A stretch of 64,000 bases of DNA from Petrolisthes cinctipes (GCA_033782935.1 JAWQEG010001435.1:1-64000); one strand, 5' to 3'; positions 12,304 to 23,626 are shown, numbered from the stretch's first letter. The notes: a model not told the origin generated them from the letters alone. Translations and numbers: made by a program.

Positions 12304-12314
12304 ACGTTTTATAG

Positions 12315-12338
12315 TTTCCATCTATTATTTCCCTGCAG
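12315..12338 (+). CDS. para: Optional 8-codon segment (insect para segment b homologue)
   Basis: Using the upstream acceptor ttttatag, the carried-over G plus TT gives Val and the segment reads VSIYYFPA, then continues in frame into the next exon's E-E-E-E-E-T-F. Insect para has an optional VSVYYFPTE at the same linker position. The segment is 24 nt, so inclusion or skipping keeps frame. It lies at the end of the I-II linker, next to domain II S1. The same 24 nt also form the pyrimidine tract of the downstream acceptor. Confidence 0.8.
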
Positions 12339-12595
12339 AAGAGGAGGAGGAGACATTTAAGGAGAGGTTAAAGAAAAAGTTAATCCAATTATTGCTGAAA
12401 GCTATCGACGTATTATGTGTGTGGGACTGCTGTTGGATGTGGATCAAGTTTGCAAAGTTTATCGAGTTGATCGTGTTTGATCCCTTTGTGGAGCTGTTTA
12501 TCACTCTCTGTATCGTCGTCAACACACTCTTCATGGCTATGGATCATCACGGCATGAACACAAGCTTCGAACACTTTCTCCAGATGGGTAACTAT
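12339..12595 (+). CDS. para: para exon 3 of window: domain II S1 and S1-S2 loop
   Basis: Begins with an acidic run completing the I-II linker, then LKAIDVLCVWDCCWMWIKF and LIVFDPFVELFITLCIVVNT (S1), then FMAMDHHGMN. It matches insect para closely. The acceptor is ccctgcag. The donor TAT/GTAAGT follows the codon for Tyr in MGNY, phase 0. Reading from 12315 adds the optional segment. Confidence 0.97.
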
Positions 12596-12919
12596 GTAAG
12601 TATCACACCCAGTGTTAGTTTTCTTTGATATTCTATTATATCTCACGGTTATTATGTACATATGTATACACTTATTACTCCCATTTTTACAAACCTTGAA
12701 GAAACTAGACTGTTGCATAAAGCAGGACTATGTTTCACTGTATTGTATAACTGAAATGCCACATTATATATGCTACAGAAGGTATGTAAAAAAGTCATAT
12801 ATAACTTAAAACCTTCTCAATACAGTCATTGGATGCTGTGTATCCTGTGTGAACTGTATGTTACTATAGTATAATAATTAAGTTCTGTAATATCTAAATG
12901 TGTCCATCTCCCTCTGCAG

Positions 12920-13093
12920 TTCTTCACAGCGACCTTCAGCATTGAGTGTTTCATGAAGATTATTGCCATGAGTCCCAAGTACTACCTTCAAGAGGGCTGG
13001 AACATCTTCGACTTCATCATTGTTGCTCTCTCCCTCCTTGAGCTTGGTCTCGCTAACGTGTCTGGCCTCTCCGTCCTCCGTTCCTTCAGGCTG
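12920..13093 (+). CDS. para: para exon 4 of window: domain II S2 to first part of S4
   Basis: 58 codons, phase 0 at both ends. It reads [40 protein letters not shown] and [11 protein letters not shown]. This covers S2, S3 and the first two gating arginines of the domain II voltage sensor. Acceptor is ctctgcag; donor is GTAAGC. S4 continues in the next exon. Confidence 0.97.
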
Positions 13094-13380
13094 GTAAGCA
13101 TCGTTTCTATAATTGAGTAGGTCAGCACATCTACTGTGTCTCTGTATTTATTGTTAAACCTCATAATGTCAGTACGTGTGGATATCCCTCAACAAACTGC
13201 CTACTTCTTACTGCCCTGTTCTCCACCAATACTCACCTCGCTCTCCAAGTAGATGCTGATGTGCTAGCTTGTGTTTTTGTTAATATCATCACAACATAGT
13301 CAAGGCATCCATAATGTGGGAACCTTTCAGATGGCCCAAAGTTGAGTGACTTGGTAGATGCCTAGACCGGAAAATGATAA

Positions 13381-13533
13381 GGGGATTCTCTAATTGGTGA
13401 ATTGGAAGATCTTTAATTCCTCCAAACTATGCCATGAAGCAGATTTCCTAATAATAACATTAAGGTTGTCTGTTTCCTGGCATACTTTGGAGGAATCAGT
13501 AGCCCTCTAATTCACAGAGAAGAGAATCACCCC
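13381..13533. mobile_element. Hairpin repeat, GATTCCTCC family, full copy
   Basis: Arms of about 65 bp. The left begins GGGGATTCTCTAATTGG and includes AATTCCTCCAAACTATGCCA. The right includes TGGCATACTTTGGAGGAATC and ends GAATCACCCC. The loop is about 25 bp. It lies in the intron between the two exons that split domain II S4. Confidence 0.82.
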
Positions 13534-13837
13534 TCACTCTCATATGAAACCTGAGCTTCATCACAGTCATTTTGTGTTGTAGTTATCCAGTAGGCTATGT
13601 GGTATTCAGTACAATTTGTGGAATCATTCATAATGCTAAATTCCTTCTGGCTAGTTAATGTGTACACCAGAAACATAGAGACAAGTTAATATAAAGTGAT
13701 GGGATATTTTACATTTGTAATCCCCACATTCACATCAGTTCCTTTCACAATTACTGTACAGAAAATGCTAAGACTATCTATACTGTACAATACCATCCCT
13801 TGATTTCTGTGCTGACATTAACATTCCTTGTCCACAG

Positions 13838-14000
13838 CTACGAGTCTTCAAGCTGGCTAAGTCTTGGCCCACACTCAACCTACTCATCTCCATCATGGGT
13901 AAAACTGTGGGTGCCCTGGGTAACCTGACCTTTGTCTTGTGTATCATCATTTTCATCTTTGCCGTCATGGGCATGCAACTCTTTGGCAAGAACTACACCG
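13838..14000 (+). CDS. para: para exon 5 of window: domain II S4 end, S4-S5 linker, S5
   Basis: Reads [20 protein letters not shown], then [19 protein letters not shown] and ends FGKNYT. This is the region of insect mutually exclusive exons c/d and of pyrethroid-resistance sites. The Met equivalent to housefly M918 is at 13895-13897, L925 at 13916-13918, T929 at 13928-13930 and C933 at 13940-13942. All carry the susceptible-type residue. Acceptor tccacag, donor G/GTAAGT. I find no second copy of this exon in the flanking introns. Confidence 0.97.
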
Positions 14001-14245
14001 GTAAGTGCACAGGGATTTGATTGGTTGCTTTGAGTAAACGAGACATCGAATATTAACTGAATATTGCCGTGGATGTTTAGATGTTTTCCTTCCAGTCAAT
14101 ATCTCGCACTCATTATTGCCACATGTCTCTGGCAATTGGTAGTAGCTCCAGCCCTTTTGTTAACTCCATGCCTCCTCAACACTCAGTACTGTACATACAT
14201 CCATCCCTCTGCAAAATTCAGTAACTCTGCCTCATCTCCCAACAG

Positions 14246-14442
14246 AGAATGTGACACGGTTCCCAGACTCACCCGACGGCCAGCTGCCCCGATGGAACTT
14301 TATCGACTTCATGCATTCCTTTATGATTGTGTTCCGGGTGCTGTGTGGGGAATGGATTGAGAGCATGTGGGACTGTATGCTGGTGGGCGACTGGTCTTGC
14401 ATCCCATTTTTCATGGCCACTGTCATCATTGGCAACTTGGTG
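14246..14442 (+). CDS. para: para exon 6 of window: domain II pore loop and start of S6
   Basis: Reads from [20 protein letters not shown] through [20 protein letters not shown] to [14 protein letters not shown]. The Glu in CGEW is the domain II selectivity-filter residue. Acceptor ccaacag, donor GTG/GTGAGT, phase 0 at the end. The next exon resumes with VLNLF, so the intron splits S6 just before the kdr position. Confidence 0.97.
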
Positions 14443-15058
14443 GTGAGTGGACTGGGATTTTGTGTACGCAACGTAAGCACCTGTGTGAGAGGAAGTAGTA
14501 AGCACCAGTGAAGATGAACATTTACCTTATTACCTTTGGACAAGAAGCAATAAACATCACAATAGGAGGAACATATAAGGTTGATTCTTTAGTAGCATAC
14601 AACTCCTTGTTTGGGGTATTATATCTGTTTATACATTCTACTTTGTTCCATCGAGCCAGAGTCAGAGAATTCTTATGTCTTGTGCCTGATTGACTGATGC
14701 AATATTTTCTTTTTCCCAATGTAACAAGTTACTATCATTTGCAGATAGCCCTCACAATATCAGCTGTGATTATTTACTGTCAGTTAACAACAAAACTGGG
14801 TGTTATAATCATAAGGACAGGTCTGATGGCAACAATACATTGTCCACACCATGAGTAACTCTGGTGTGACGTTGAAAATTACGTTGATGATTTTCATGTA
14901 TACAAACAAACCATTGCTTACAGTTTTCATGTACCTTAAAGTATTCACAAGCTCCAGAAATTTACAGTGCCAGGACATGAAAGAAACACACATTGAATAA
15001 GTAACAGTGGAAGCCAGATATCTATCCAATCCGAGTGACAACTTTACCTCCTCAACAG
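14443..15058 (+). other. para intron splitting domain II S6
   Basis: 616 bp, no recognisable element. It is ordinary AT-rich sequence with a pyrimidine-poor 3' end (ctcctcaacag). Confidence 0.8.
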
Positions 15059-15263
15059 GTGCTGAACCTCTTCCTGGCTCTTCTCTTGAGCAGCTTCGGC
15101 GCTTCGAACCTCTCAGCTCCAGCCTCTGATGGGGAAACCAACAAGCTGGTGGAGGCATTTGACCGCATCGCCCGTTTCAAGGCCTGGGTGAAGCGATCCA
15201 TCATGAACGTACTCAAACACATCAGGGCCAAACTCACCAACCAGATCAGTGACCAGACTCCAG
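15059..15263 (+). CDS. para: para exon 7 of window: domain II S6 end and start of II-III linker
   Basis: Reads [20 protein letters not shown], then [20 protein letters not shown] and ends [10 protein letters not shown]. The second codon (CTG, 15062-15064) is the classic kdr Leu1014 equivalent, here wild type. Acceptor ctcaacag is good. The donor G/GTTGGC is weak. The frame stays open for about 140 codons into the intron, through a 21-bp minisatellite. Confidence 0.96.
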
Positions 15264-15303
15264 GTTGGCTTCCCCTCACCATCATTATCAACAACACATA
15301 CAG

Positions 15304-15619
15304 TACATCTACCATTACTACCAACACATCTACCATTACTACCAACACATCTACCATTACTACCAACACATCTACCATTACTACCAACACATCTACCATT
15401 ACTACCAACACATCTACCATTACTACCAACACATCTACCATTACTACCAACACATCTACCATTACTACCAACACATCTACCATTACTACCAACACATCTA
15501 CCATTACTACCAACACATCTACCATCACCACCAACACATCTACCATTACTACCAACACATCTACCATTACTACCAACACATCTACCATTACTACCAACAC
15601 ATCTACCATCACCACCAAC
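15304..15619. repeat. 21-bp minisatellite, 15 copies
   Basis: The unit ACATCTACCATTACTACCAAC repeats 15 times; a few copies have CATCACCACC. Because 21 is a multiple of 3 and the unit has no stop, several frames stay open (for example TSTITTN). It begins about 40 bp after the exon 7 donor. Confidence 0.97.
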
Positions 15620-16013
15620 ACCAACACATCATCACCACCATCTCCACATCTACCATTATTACTCTATCTACCACCATCACCATAACATCACTATCACCAC
15701 ATCCACACCACTACCACCATTACCACAACAAAACCATTACTTTCACCTCAATTACACCACCACCATCACATCACCACTATTTGATCACATTTCCACAAGC
15801 AACAGGTAACAGCAATGATCCTCTCTCTCTCACCATGCTCTGTAAAACCATGGAGCGGTAACCTACAGTACCGTGTATGATAATAATAACCATTTCTGAA
15901 TGAGAAGATGAAAGAGGTTTTGATTGATAGGTTGTTCAGTTGTGGACCTTTCAGATAGGAGGGAAGGATGAACATGATGAATTTAATACTGTATAGAATA
16001 GGCCCTAGATGTA

Positions 16014-16219
16014 CACTCGGATACCATAGTCTCTAGCCCTCCTGAGTCGAAGCCTGAGATCTGAAGCAGGCAGTTTCTGGATGACATCCCACCCAAAGCC
16101 TCCAATGTTTCAAAGATGTTTGTAGTCTCGTGATGTTTGGGTGGGCTTTCGTCCAGAAATCGCCTGCTTCAGATCTCGGGCTTTGACTCAGGTGGGCTAG
16201 AGACTATGGTATCCGAGTG
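16014..16219. mobile_element. Foldback element with TA flanks and CACTCGGATACC termini
   Basis: Arms of about 80 bp: left CACTCGGATACCATAGTCTC, right GAGACTATGGTATCCGAGTG. The inner arms contain GAGATCTGAAGCAGGC facing GCCTGCTTCAGATCTC. The loop is about 45 bp. TA flanks both ends, as expected for a Tc1/mariner-type MITE. Confidence 0.82.
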
Positions 16220-16224
16220 TACAA

Positions 16225-16384
16225 TAGATGACAAAAGTGTCGATGTACAGGGGGTGCGATGCATTCCGAAAGCATTCAGACAACTGCCTATATTACTGAT
16301 GTCGGAACACAAATCATTCAGTGACTTTCATTCTGTGGTCCAAAATGTTCCATGCATTTTGGGCACCGATACTTTTGTTATCTA
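16225..16384. mobile_element. Second foldback element abutting the previous one
   Basis: Left end TAGATGACAAAAGTGTCGATG, right end CACCGATACTTTTGTTATCTA, with further inverted matches inward (GATGCATTCC facing GGAACATTTT region). About 160 bp. Confidence 0.65.
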
Positions 16385-16636
16385 CAGCACTGTACTACAA
16401 AAATAGTTAGCAAACAACAACAACAACAACAAGAACAACATCCATGTCCCATATTATCTGATTTGGCTTGGTGGGTTATATTGGGGCCCAAAGTTAGGAT
16501 GAATCATGTACAATAGGTATTTTGCAGTACAGTACAGACAGTAATGAGCACACATGTACAGTTCAGTTATTAATGAGACAGTAGGAAGTGGATGGGTACT
16601 AGAGTAGTGAGACAGTGTTGACCCGACATATTACAG

Positions 16637-16759
16637 AACCCCGTGAGGTTGACGGTGGCGACGACATCATGATGGATGGCCAGACAGGCAATAAAAAGCT
16701 GGCCAAAGAACACACTCAGTTGGATATAGGAGTGTCCCTGGATGGCTACGAACCTGTTG
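16637..16759 (+). CDS. para: para exon 8 of window: II-III linker
   Basis: Completes a Glu codon and reads PREVDGGDDIMMDG, KLAKEHTQLDIGVSLDGYEP. It aligns with the DEILADGLIKKGIKEQTQLEVAIGDGMEF part of insect para, which is enough to fix the frame. Acceptor tattacag, donor G/GTGAGT; phase 2 in, phase 1 out. The insect optional segments before this block are not evident here. Confidence 0.9.
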
Positions 16760-17302
16760 GTGAGTAGTGTAACGCCTAGATGTGTGTAAACTGAAGATAT
16801 TTTTTCATATGCACTCATATTTTATTCTTGAAGAAGTTGTGGAAACAGAGATCATGTATGTAAGCTACAGGTATTTCGGTATTTCGTAATATGCACTCAT
16901 ATTACGTTATGGAAGAGGTTGTGGAATACAAATTAAAAAATGAGACAAAAACTGTTCCAAATTAATCCACACTTTCTGAACAAACAAACAAACAATGACT
17001 TAATGTTCAGATAATATGCTTAAACCAACCACAAAATATATGTAATGTCACTGGGAGGTTTATAGTCAGTCATTTTTTTGGTGTCAGTTTACCCCCTTGT
17101 TCAGTTACTCATTTAACATATATGTGAGGTAAAAATAGTTATCAGTAGTTAAGAGTTAAATATAGATATAGCATATACCAAAACTATGTGTTTATAGAGA
17201 TAATAAGGTTATTTGATGTGGGAATAGAGCAGTGTAGGATGGTTGTTGCTAGTTGTCTATAGATAATCTATCCAGATCACCACATGTCTATTACAATTTC
17301 AG
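16760..17302 (+). other. para intron, 543 bp
   Basis: AT-rich; a near-direct repeat of CATATGCACTCATATT occurs at about 16806 and 16889. Otherwise nothing. Confidence 0.75.
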
Positions 17303-17569
17303 ATGGGAGGTTAAAGAACAACATCAGCAACAGCAAGCAGACTCACATTGGCAACTCCATCCCCCTTGATAACAAAGACAGGAACATCCTCGATAACGAC
17401 TTTGTGAGCAACAAGAAGATCGTGAGGATGGACGATGACGACAACAACTCGCTGGGCTCACACAAGAACAGGAAACTGAAAAGCGAAAGTGGAAGCCACA
17501 AGGGTTCCTCGGAGACACTGGACGACGGAGAGGAGAAGCGTGATGCCAGTAAGGAGGACTTGGAGGATG
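17303..17569 (+). CDS. para: para exon 9 of window: acidic, serine-rich II-III linker
   Basis: Reads DGRLKNNISNSKQTHIGNSI, then MDDDDNNSLGSHKNRKLKSE, then SHKGSSETLDDGEEKRDASK and ends EDLED. Insect para has GSHKNRPFKDESHKGSAETMEGEEKRDASKEDL in this place. Acceptor aatttcag, donor G/GTATGC. Cytoplasmic, probably regulatory. The extra stretch around NKKIVRMDD has no counterpart that I recall. Confidence 0.96.
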
Positions 17570-18439
17570 GTATGCTACTCGATGGTACACCCACTCGCAC
17601 TTCTTTTTGCCTACTTTGTTTTACTTGGTTCTTAGTTGTTAAGAGTTCTATTGGGTTAAGGACGGAGGAGGTGGCTGCCCACACCTGCTGCCCACACTTG
17701 CTGCCCACACTTGCTGCCCACACCTGATGCCCCTTGCTTGGCAGCCATGCAGAGATAGAGTTTGGCATATAGCACTCATAATAAACTACTCTACCAAATT
17801 AAAGCCAACTGGACTCATGTTTGCCCTCTTGTATTATTCAGTGCAAAATACAGCCTGTCCATGACACCTACAGTACTAATAATTTTATGCTGTATTTCAG
17901 TACCATGCGAGTTATTTCTGAAATTATGAAGTTTTAACAGTACAAAAAGACACATTCTTGAAACAAAAATGTAAAAAGATAATTGAACTGTAGAACCTAT
18001 CCCAAATTAGAAAAAAAATCTCTTGGAATACTTTGTCACGTTTTACAGGAAATTGCCTTAGCAGTGAATCATTTATAGCATACTGTACTGTATAACCATA
18101 GTGTTTGTGCAATCAAGTTGCAACACAAAATCAGTGTCCCATTTCATAACCAGTTACATTAAACTTTGCATTTTCCCACCTTGGTGATGCAAACCCTTTA
18201 TATATGTGTATGTCTACAACATTTGTAAGCATAACACAAACTGCTAAACTCTATCTATTTCTGACTCCTTTGCCTGCTAATGACACACACTTTATAAACT
18301 CTCATCACTTCATATACCAAGCAGCAGTATTGCACTCAGCATGATTCAGGACTAACAACTTGTATGATATTTGTTCATTCATTAGGCCTATAACATGGTA
18401 CATTTTTCTTCTGTCCCCAGTACTTGTATTTGACAGAAT

Positions 18440-18870
18440 GCTGTCAGTACTCGCACTCTTGCACACACGTCCACACTCAGATAATACTGTACCATACTGT
18501 ATACTCACACTTTGCCTCCATCTGTACACACTCACACACACATGCACCCACCTACACATCTACAGCATACATCCACCTACATATGCACAAACACAAGCAC
18601 ATGCACACACACACATACCACAGACACACACACCTGCCCACTTCTGCACATACACACTTCGATCTCCACACAAACACACGGACATGCATGCACACACCCG
18701 CCCACTTCCACAAACACACACACACACACACATACTTTGATACTTATACTTTCCTCCATACAGTCACAAATACATATCCACACCTCCACCCATTTCTACA
18801 TACACACACACACATCCATCCATGCACATATTGACCTCTTCCCACTTGGTGGTAATACACACACACACAC
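18440..18870. repeat. CA-rich simple repeat tract
   Basis: CACACA, CACATACA and CACCTACA units; several small pure (AC)n runs. Long His/Thr-rich frames across it are artefacts. Confidence 0.88.
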
Positions 18871-20655
18871 ACCAAACTCATGGCTGCCTGGCAAACAGTG
18901 GATCAGATTCACCCAACCACATCACACTCAGGAAGGCAAGGCAAGGCAGATGGTGGCCAGTTCCCTCCTCCTCCCTCTCGACACCCACCCTGGCACCCTG
19001 GCCCTTATTCCTAGTCATACCCGAAGGAGCACACACGGTTGTCGTCAAATGATGCGATGCTGTTCCACTGGCTAACCAGCGAGCCCACACCGCGCCCCCC
19101 AGACCCTTACCACCCCATCTCCAACTTCCCTCACAACTTTATTCCCTCACCCACCTGGTAATAGTGATGATGGTGGGGATGTGGGTTGGTGATGGTGGTG
19201 ATGGCTTGAGGGTGAATGAGGAAGTCTTCTTGATGGTGGAGCAACATTACAACAACATTTGCAGACAGCTGTACATGGCTGAGTTAGTGATGTCTCAAGT
19301 TCTTTCATCATTTCTTTCTGCTTGTGGTGTTGTGACCTATGAGTTGCCAGACACCACACACAGACTTGAGTGAAAATTACTGAAAACTCTCACATCACGT
19401 ATTTGGCTGAGGATACAAGACTGAACATGTATCAAAACTACTGAGGTCAGTACTTGTGTCTGGTGTTGTTGGCCAGCTGGGTCGTGTGCTCCAGTGACTA
19501 GGAATACCTCTGACCCGATCCCCTCCACTCCTTCCTTTGGTGGTTTTACTGTACGCGTCTTCAACTCCGCCGCGATTCCACAGGACTAGGAATGCGGCAC
19601 CCTGTACGATGGTGGTCTGTAGTTCCCTCCGCGTTCCCTCCCCCCACCTCTGTGGCCCCCCACCACCCTACCCTCAACCCCTCTCTCCAAGGGGTAGCTC
19701 TTGCACCCTACACATCTAATACCATTATAAGTGTTTGGTGTGCCCCCCCCTCACCTTCCCCTCACTAACTAACACTTGATGTTCCAAAATACCCTCCCTT
19801 GTAAAAAGTTGGGGAACAGTATACCAGTATCTGGCATGAGATTGGAGACTAAGGCAGCTCCAGGCAAGTCCCTCACCAACAAATGCATTGGTGGTACAGT
19901 AAATTCAGTGAAAGAAGGAGGCTTTGATATATAATCAATTTTTACCATTGAAACTGCTCTGACCTCCAGTTAAATGTCCAGATATATTGTTTCCCAACTG
20001 TTCATATATTGAAACCCAATATAGCACAGACTACAGCAATTAAGAGGACAGTTGGTCTGGAGAATTGCCATCAGTTGATTCTCTTTGCATATGATATTGC
20101 CATAAGATATATTAGACTTGTTCTTAAGGTATTTTTCTATTGATAAAGAGGTTGAAGCTGCATCTGTTAAGCCTTGAATAGTAGTTGCTGTTTTACATAA
20201 CCTCTTACTGTTGTCAACACCAGAAAATTCTACTCATCATAGAAGCCCCCAACATTCAAGAATTAATGTCAGATCAAGAATAGGAAAAGGCAGTAAAGCC
20301 AACCAACACTTAGGCTCAACATGGAGTGAAGGGGATACAGTCATAACCAATAAAATCTACTCTTGTTCCCCTCCAGCCTTTCAGTATATTGTTGAACTTG
20401 TTGACAATAACACATAATTATGCATTCTGTTGTTTGTCATATACATCGTCGCTACTTCATATCAATGTTTTCAGTACTATTTTGAGTTTAATGATAATAA
20501 TAATAAGCTTTGTGATATTGGTGTTGAAGCTTTGTTAGTTATTATGAGTAAGGTTTGATTCAGCTCAGTTCAGGGGGTTACAATGAGATGTCCTGCCAAC
20601 CACCACCGTACATGTTGCCTCATTAACACACTTACTTAGACTTGAGGTAGATTAT

Positions 20656-21190
20656 ATCTAGGTTGTCCTCTGTGTGTGTGTGTGTGTGTGTATGTGTGAG
20701 ACAGGAATAATGAGTGTTGTGTTGTGGGTGGGTGTGTGTGTGTTTATGTGACAGGATGGATGAGTGTTGTGTGTATGTGTGTGACAGGAGTGTTGTATTG
20801 TGGGTGTCTTGGTGTTTGGAGAATAAAGGAATTGCTTGAATTCTTATTACTCTTCTAGACCTGAAATGGTTAGTGGTGTGGTTTGGTAGTATATTGGACA
20901 ATGTTGTGGGGTGGTGTGGTGGGGTAATGTGTAATTCATAGTGGTAGTGTGGTGCAGTGTGGTGGGGTAGTGTGTAATCCATATTGGTGGTGTGTGGTGC
21001 AGTGTGGTGTGGTGTGGTTGGGTATAGTGTAATTCATATTGATGTGGTGTGGTGGAGTTTTGTGTAATTCATATTGGTGTGGTGTGGTGTGGTTGGATAT
21101 TGTGTAATTCATATTGGTGTGGTGTGGTGGGGTTTTGTGTAAATTCATATTGGTGTATGTGTGGTGAGGCTGTATACTGGATAAAGTGGT
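20656..21190. repeat. (GT)n followed by GTGTGGTGTGGT minisatellite
   Basis: (GT)n at 20669-20695. From about 20875 several 40-60 bp units contain TGTGTAATTCATATTGGTGT and GTGTGGTGGGGTTTTGTGT. Confidence 0.9.
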
Positions 21191-21429
21191 GTGAAAAGGT
21201 GACAATCATTTGGTAGATAGAGAAGTGCCAGGAATAGGAAGGTATTATGATGTACAGTGTATTAGTATAATATTCACAAAGTAGTACTACAGGCAGAAGT
21301 GGGACTCGAATCCACACTGAGCTGAGTAATTCATAAGCTGCATAGTGTTTGGGTCTCATGGTCAGTAATTTTGAAAGATCTTAGATTCCACCTTATGTCA
21401 CCATTTGAAAGGGGTTGAAATAGTTCTCT

Positions 21430-21434
21430 GTCTG

Positions 21435-21478
<44 letters not shown>
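21430..21478. repeat. (TC)n microsatellite
   Basis: Nearly pure TC dinucleotides. Confidence 0.95.
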
Positions 21479-21481
<3 letters not shown>

Positions 21482-21645
21482 CATCTCTTTGTGGTTAATT
21501 ATGTGTACATGTCTAGTTAGATATATTTTACCAGTTACCATAAAGCCTAAGGATATTTAGCATTGAACATTACCATATGATCTTTGTTGAATACTGTACC
21601 AGCCTTGGAGCTTGTCTTTCACTCAGCCTGATATGGGTTCCAGGG

Positions 21646-21772
21646 CCGTAGGCGAGAACATTCATGGTGCTGACGATGGCGTGGCACCAGTACGACGACT
21701 CCAAAGACAAACAAGAGAGTCATCGTACTGGTACCACACCATCGTCAACACTGTGGATATTGTTGGATACGG
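21646..21772. mobile_element. 127-bp hairpin element, GGTACCACACC family, intact
   Basis: Arms of about 53 bp: left CCGTAGGCGAGAACATTCAT...ACGATGGCGTGGCACCAGTA, right the near reverse complement ending TATTGTTGGATACGG. The loop contains GACTCCAAAGACAAACAA. A second copy, split by an LTR, is at about 47966-48748; a loop-containing relic is at about 8078-8140. Confidence 0.85.
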
Positions 21773-21814
21773 CCAGCAGTCAGTCTTGTTACTGCCACAT
21801 TATAATATGTCTGC

Positions 21815-21970
21815 TTAAGGGACCCTGTGATCATGTATAAAACTTATTGGCTTCTGATTCCTCCTGACTATGCCACAAAACAAGTTCCTTCAATATAGAT
21901 GATGTTACGCGGCAATGTTAGAAGGACTCCCTAACCTCCAATTTTTTTACTACATCACGAGGGTCCTTAA
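21815..21970. mobile_element. TTAA-flanked hairpin element, TTAAGGGACCC end type
   Basis: TTAAGGGACCCTGTGATCAT at the left faces ATCACGAGGGTCCTTAA at the right. It includes TGATTCCTCCTGACTATGCC. Relics of the same end occur at about 9935-9957 and 61170-61185. Confidence 0.75.
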
Positions 21971-21978
21971 GAGGAAAA

Positions 21979-22122
21979 TCTCTTGGTTATTAATTGAAGG
22001 GTAACTGAATCCTACAAATTACCACATGCCAGGAAACAGACAACCTCAGTGTTGCTAACAGTAGATCTGATTCATGGCGTAGTTTATAGGATACTTTCAC
22101 CCTCCAATTTACCATCAAGAGA
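21979..22122. mobile_element. Hairpin repeat, GATTCCTCC family
   Basis: Left arm ATCTCTTGGTTATTAATTGA with ATGCCAGGAAACAGAC; right arm ATCTGATTCATGGCGTAG ending CCATCAAGAGATAAC. It follows the previous element within about 10 bp. Confidence 0.75.
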
Positions 22123-23553
22123 TAACAGAATGATCTTCTTAACCCTTAATTATGCCCCTTGAAGCCACAATAACCCTGACTTTACTATTGAATGCTGTCA
22201 AGTCATGCTAGTGGCTAGACTTTTGGGGTTCTCTTTGAGTTGGTATTTTGGGCATCACATTCATTAGTAGGTAACATTCAGGCATTCACTACTCAGACCC
22301 AGGGAATATATCAATGAAGTACAGTATAAGGGTTGATAACAGTGTATAAGTTAGCTGTGGATAGTAATAGATATATCTAATGTTTAAGCAATATGACTCA
22401 TAATTTTACAGAGTTTGGTCACAAGTATTAATGATGATTGTTATGAAAATGAAGGGTAGATGATAAATAGTAATATAAATGCAGCAATTCACAGCTAGTA
22501 TTTCCATAATTGAGCTGTGCCTTTTTTGGCCACCATCCTTGTTTTAGCTACAGTACAGGTGCCTCAAAAAGTTCTTGCATTTCCTGCCGTCACCTTTTGT
22601 ATCATATATTGCCGTATGGTTGTTGTATAATTTGTGGATAAGTGCTTTTTTGGTCTAAACTTAATTAATGTATACAAAGCCCATCCAGTCATGAAAGTAA
22701 AATACTGCTTCTGTAACTCTGCCACATATGAACATATCCAAGGTGCACCACAGGGAGTGTAAGAGTCTCGTGAAGCTAGTGTACAAATTTCATTCTAACA
22801 TTTGGACCCAAAGTTATGGATTACAAAACAATGATGACCACCACCAATATAATGTCTCTGGTTAATGCAGTGCAGGCCTTGATATAGCAATAACATAATT
22901 TATTTACACTTCTCACTTAACATAGGTCAGAAAATAATTTTTCAGTATGGTATTGAATAACACCAGCCTGGAAAAACATATTATGATGATCTACAATGAT
23001 TGACTGATTATGAAATGAAGTTGGTGGATGCAAATATTTATTTGTGTTATTATATCGAGGTTCTTACCTACTGTTTATGGAGTCACGATATCAGTAATGG
23101 TCCAATATCAGTAGTCATCATTGCTTGGCTCAGGATACTTTTTGCATATGGGCTGCAGTTGTATATAAAGGCTCCCCTCAAAAGAAAATATATCAATAAA
23201 TAATAGTCTATATCCAGACCTGAAAACAGATAAAAAAATTGGTGTGGTGTGAATACTGTAGGCTACAGTGTACCATACTAAACATATAATTATGAGACTG
23301 TACAATACATTGCTTGGGAAGTACTGAAGATCACTTCATCTATATGGTAATGATTAACTAAGCCTGGGAAGTAAATCACTTGGTGGTCCTCAACTAATAT
23401 TGCCTGTTTCCTGGCTGTGGTTAGAGGAACCAGTATCATCCAGTTAGCCAATAACATAAGACTCCTGTAACCTCTATATGAAAATTTGGTACAGATATGA
23501 AATATTTATACAGTATTGTTGTTTTCACCACCTGGAGAGGCCACTGCAAGCAT

Positions 23554-23555
<2 letters not shown>

Positions 23556-23622
<67 letters not shown>
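23556..23622. repeat. (AC)n microsatellite
   Basis: Pure (CA)n of about 66 bp. From about 23740 to 23960 a degenerate CACACACCCTTCCTT repeat follows. Confidence 0.96.

Positions 23623-23626
<4 letters not shown>

Larger units (their letters stand above)
1602..12314 (+). other. Large para intron (10.7 kb)
   Basis: No coding exon was recognised here on either strand. It contains the CCCTG pentamer array, CT-, ACC- and GT-type microsatellites, a 48-bp duplication, minisatellites near 7.9, 10.8 and 12.0 kb, and hairpin repeats near 4.1, 8.2 and 11.4 kb. Stretches 2150-4020, 6270-7150, 8340-9540 and 9580-10360 show nothing beyond AT-rich sequence and short simple repeats. Confidence 0.8.

Noticed and set aside
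15052..15861. Open frames with TSTITTN, VDVLVVM and YHYYQHI repeats
   Set aside because: They arise from the 21-bp minisatellite, which lacks stops in several frames on both strands.
17343..17768. Minus-strand open frames opposite the II-III linker exon
   Set aside because: Antisense shadows of a conserved sodium-channel exon.
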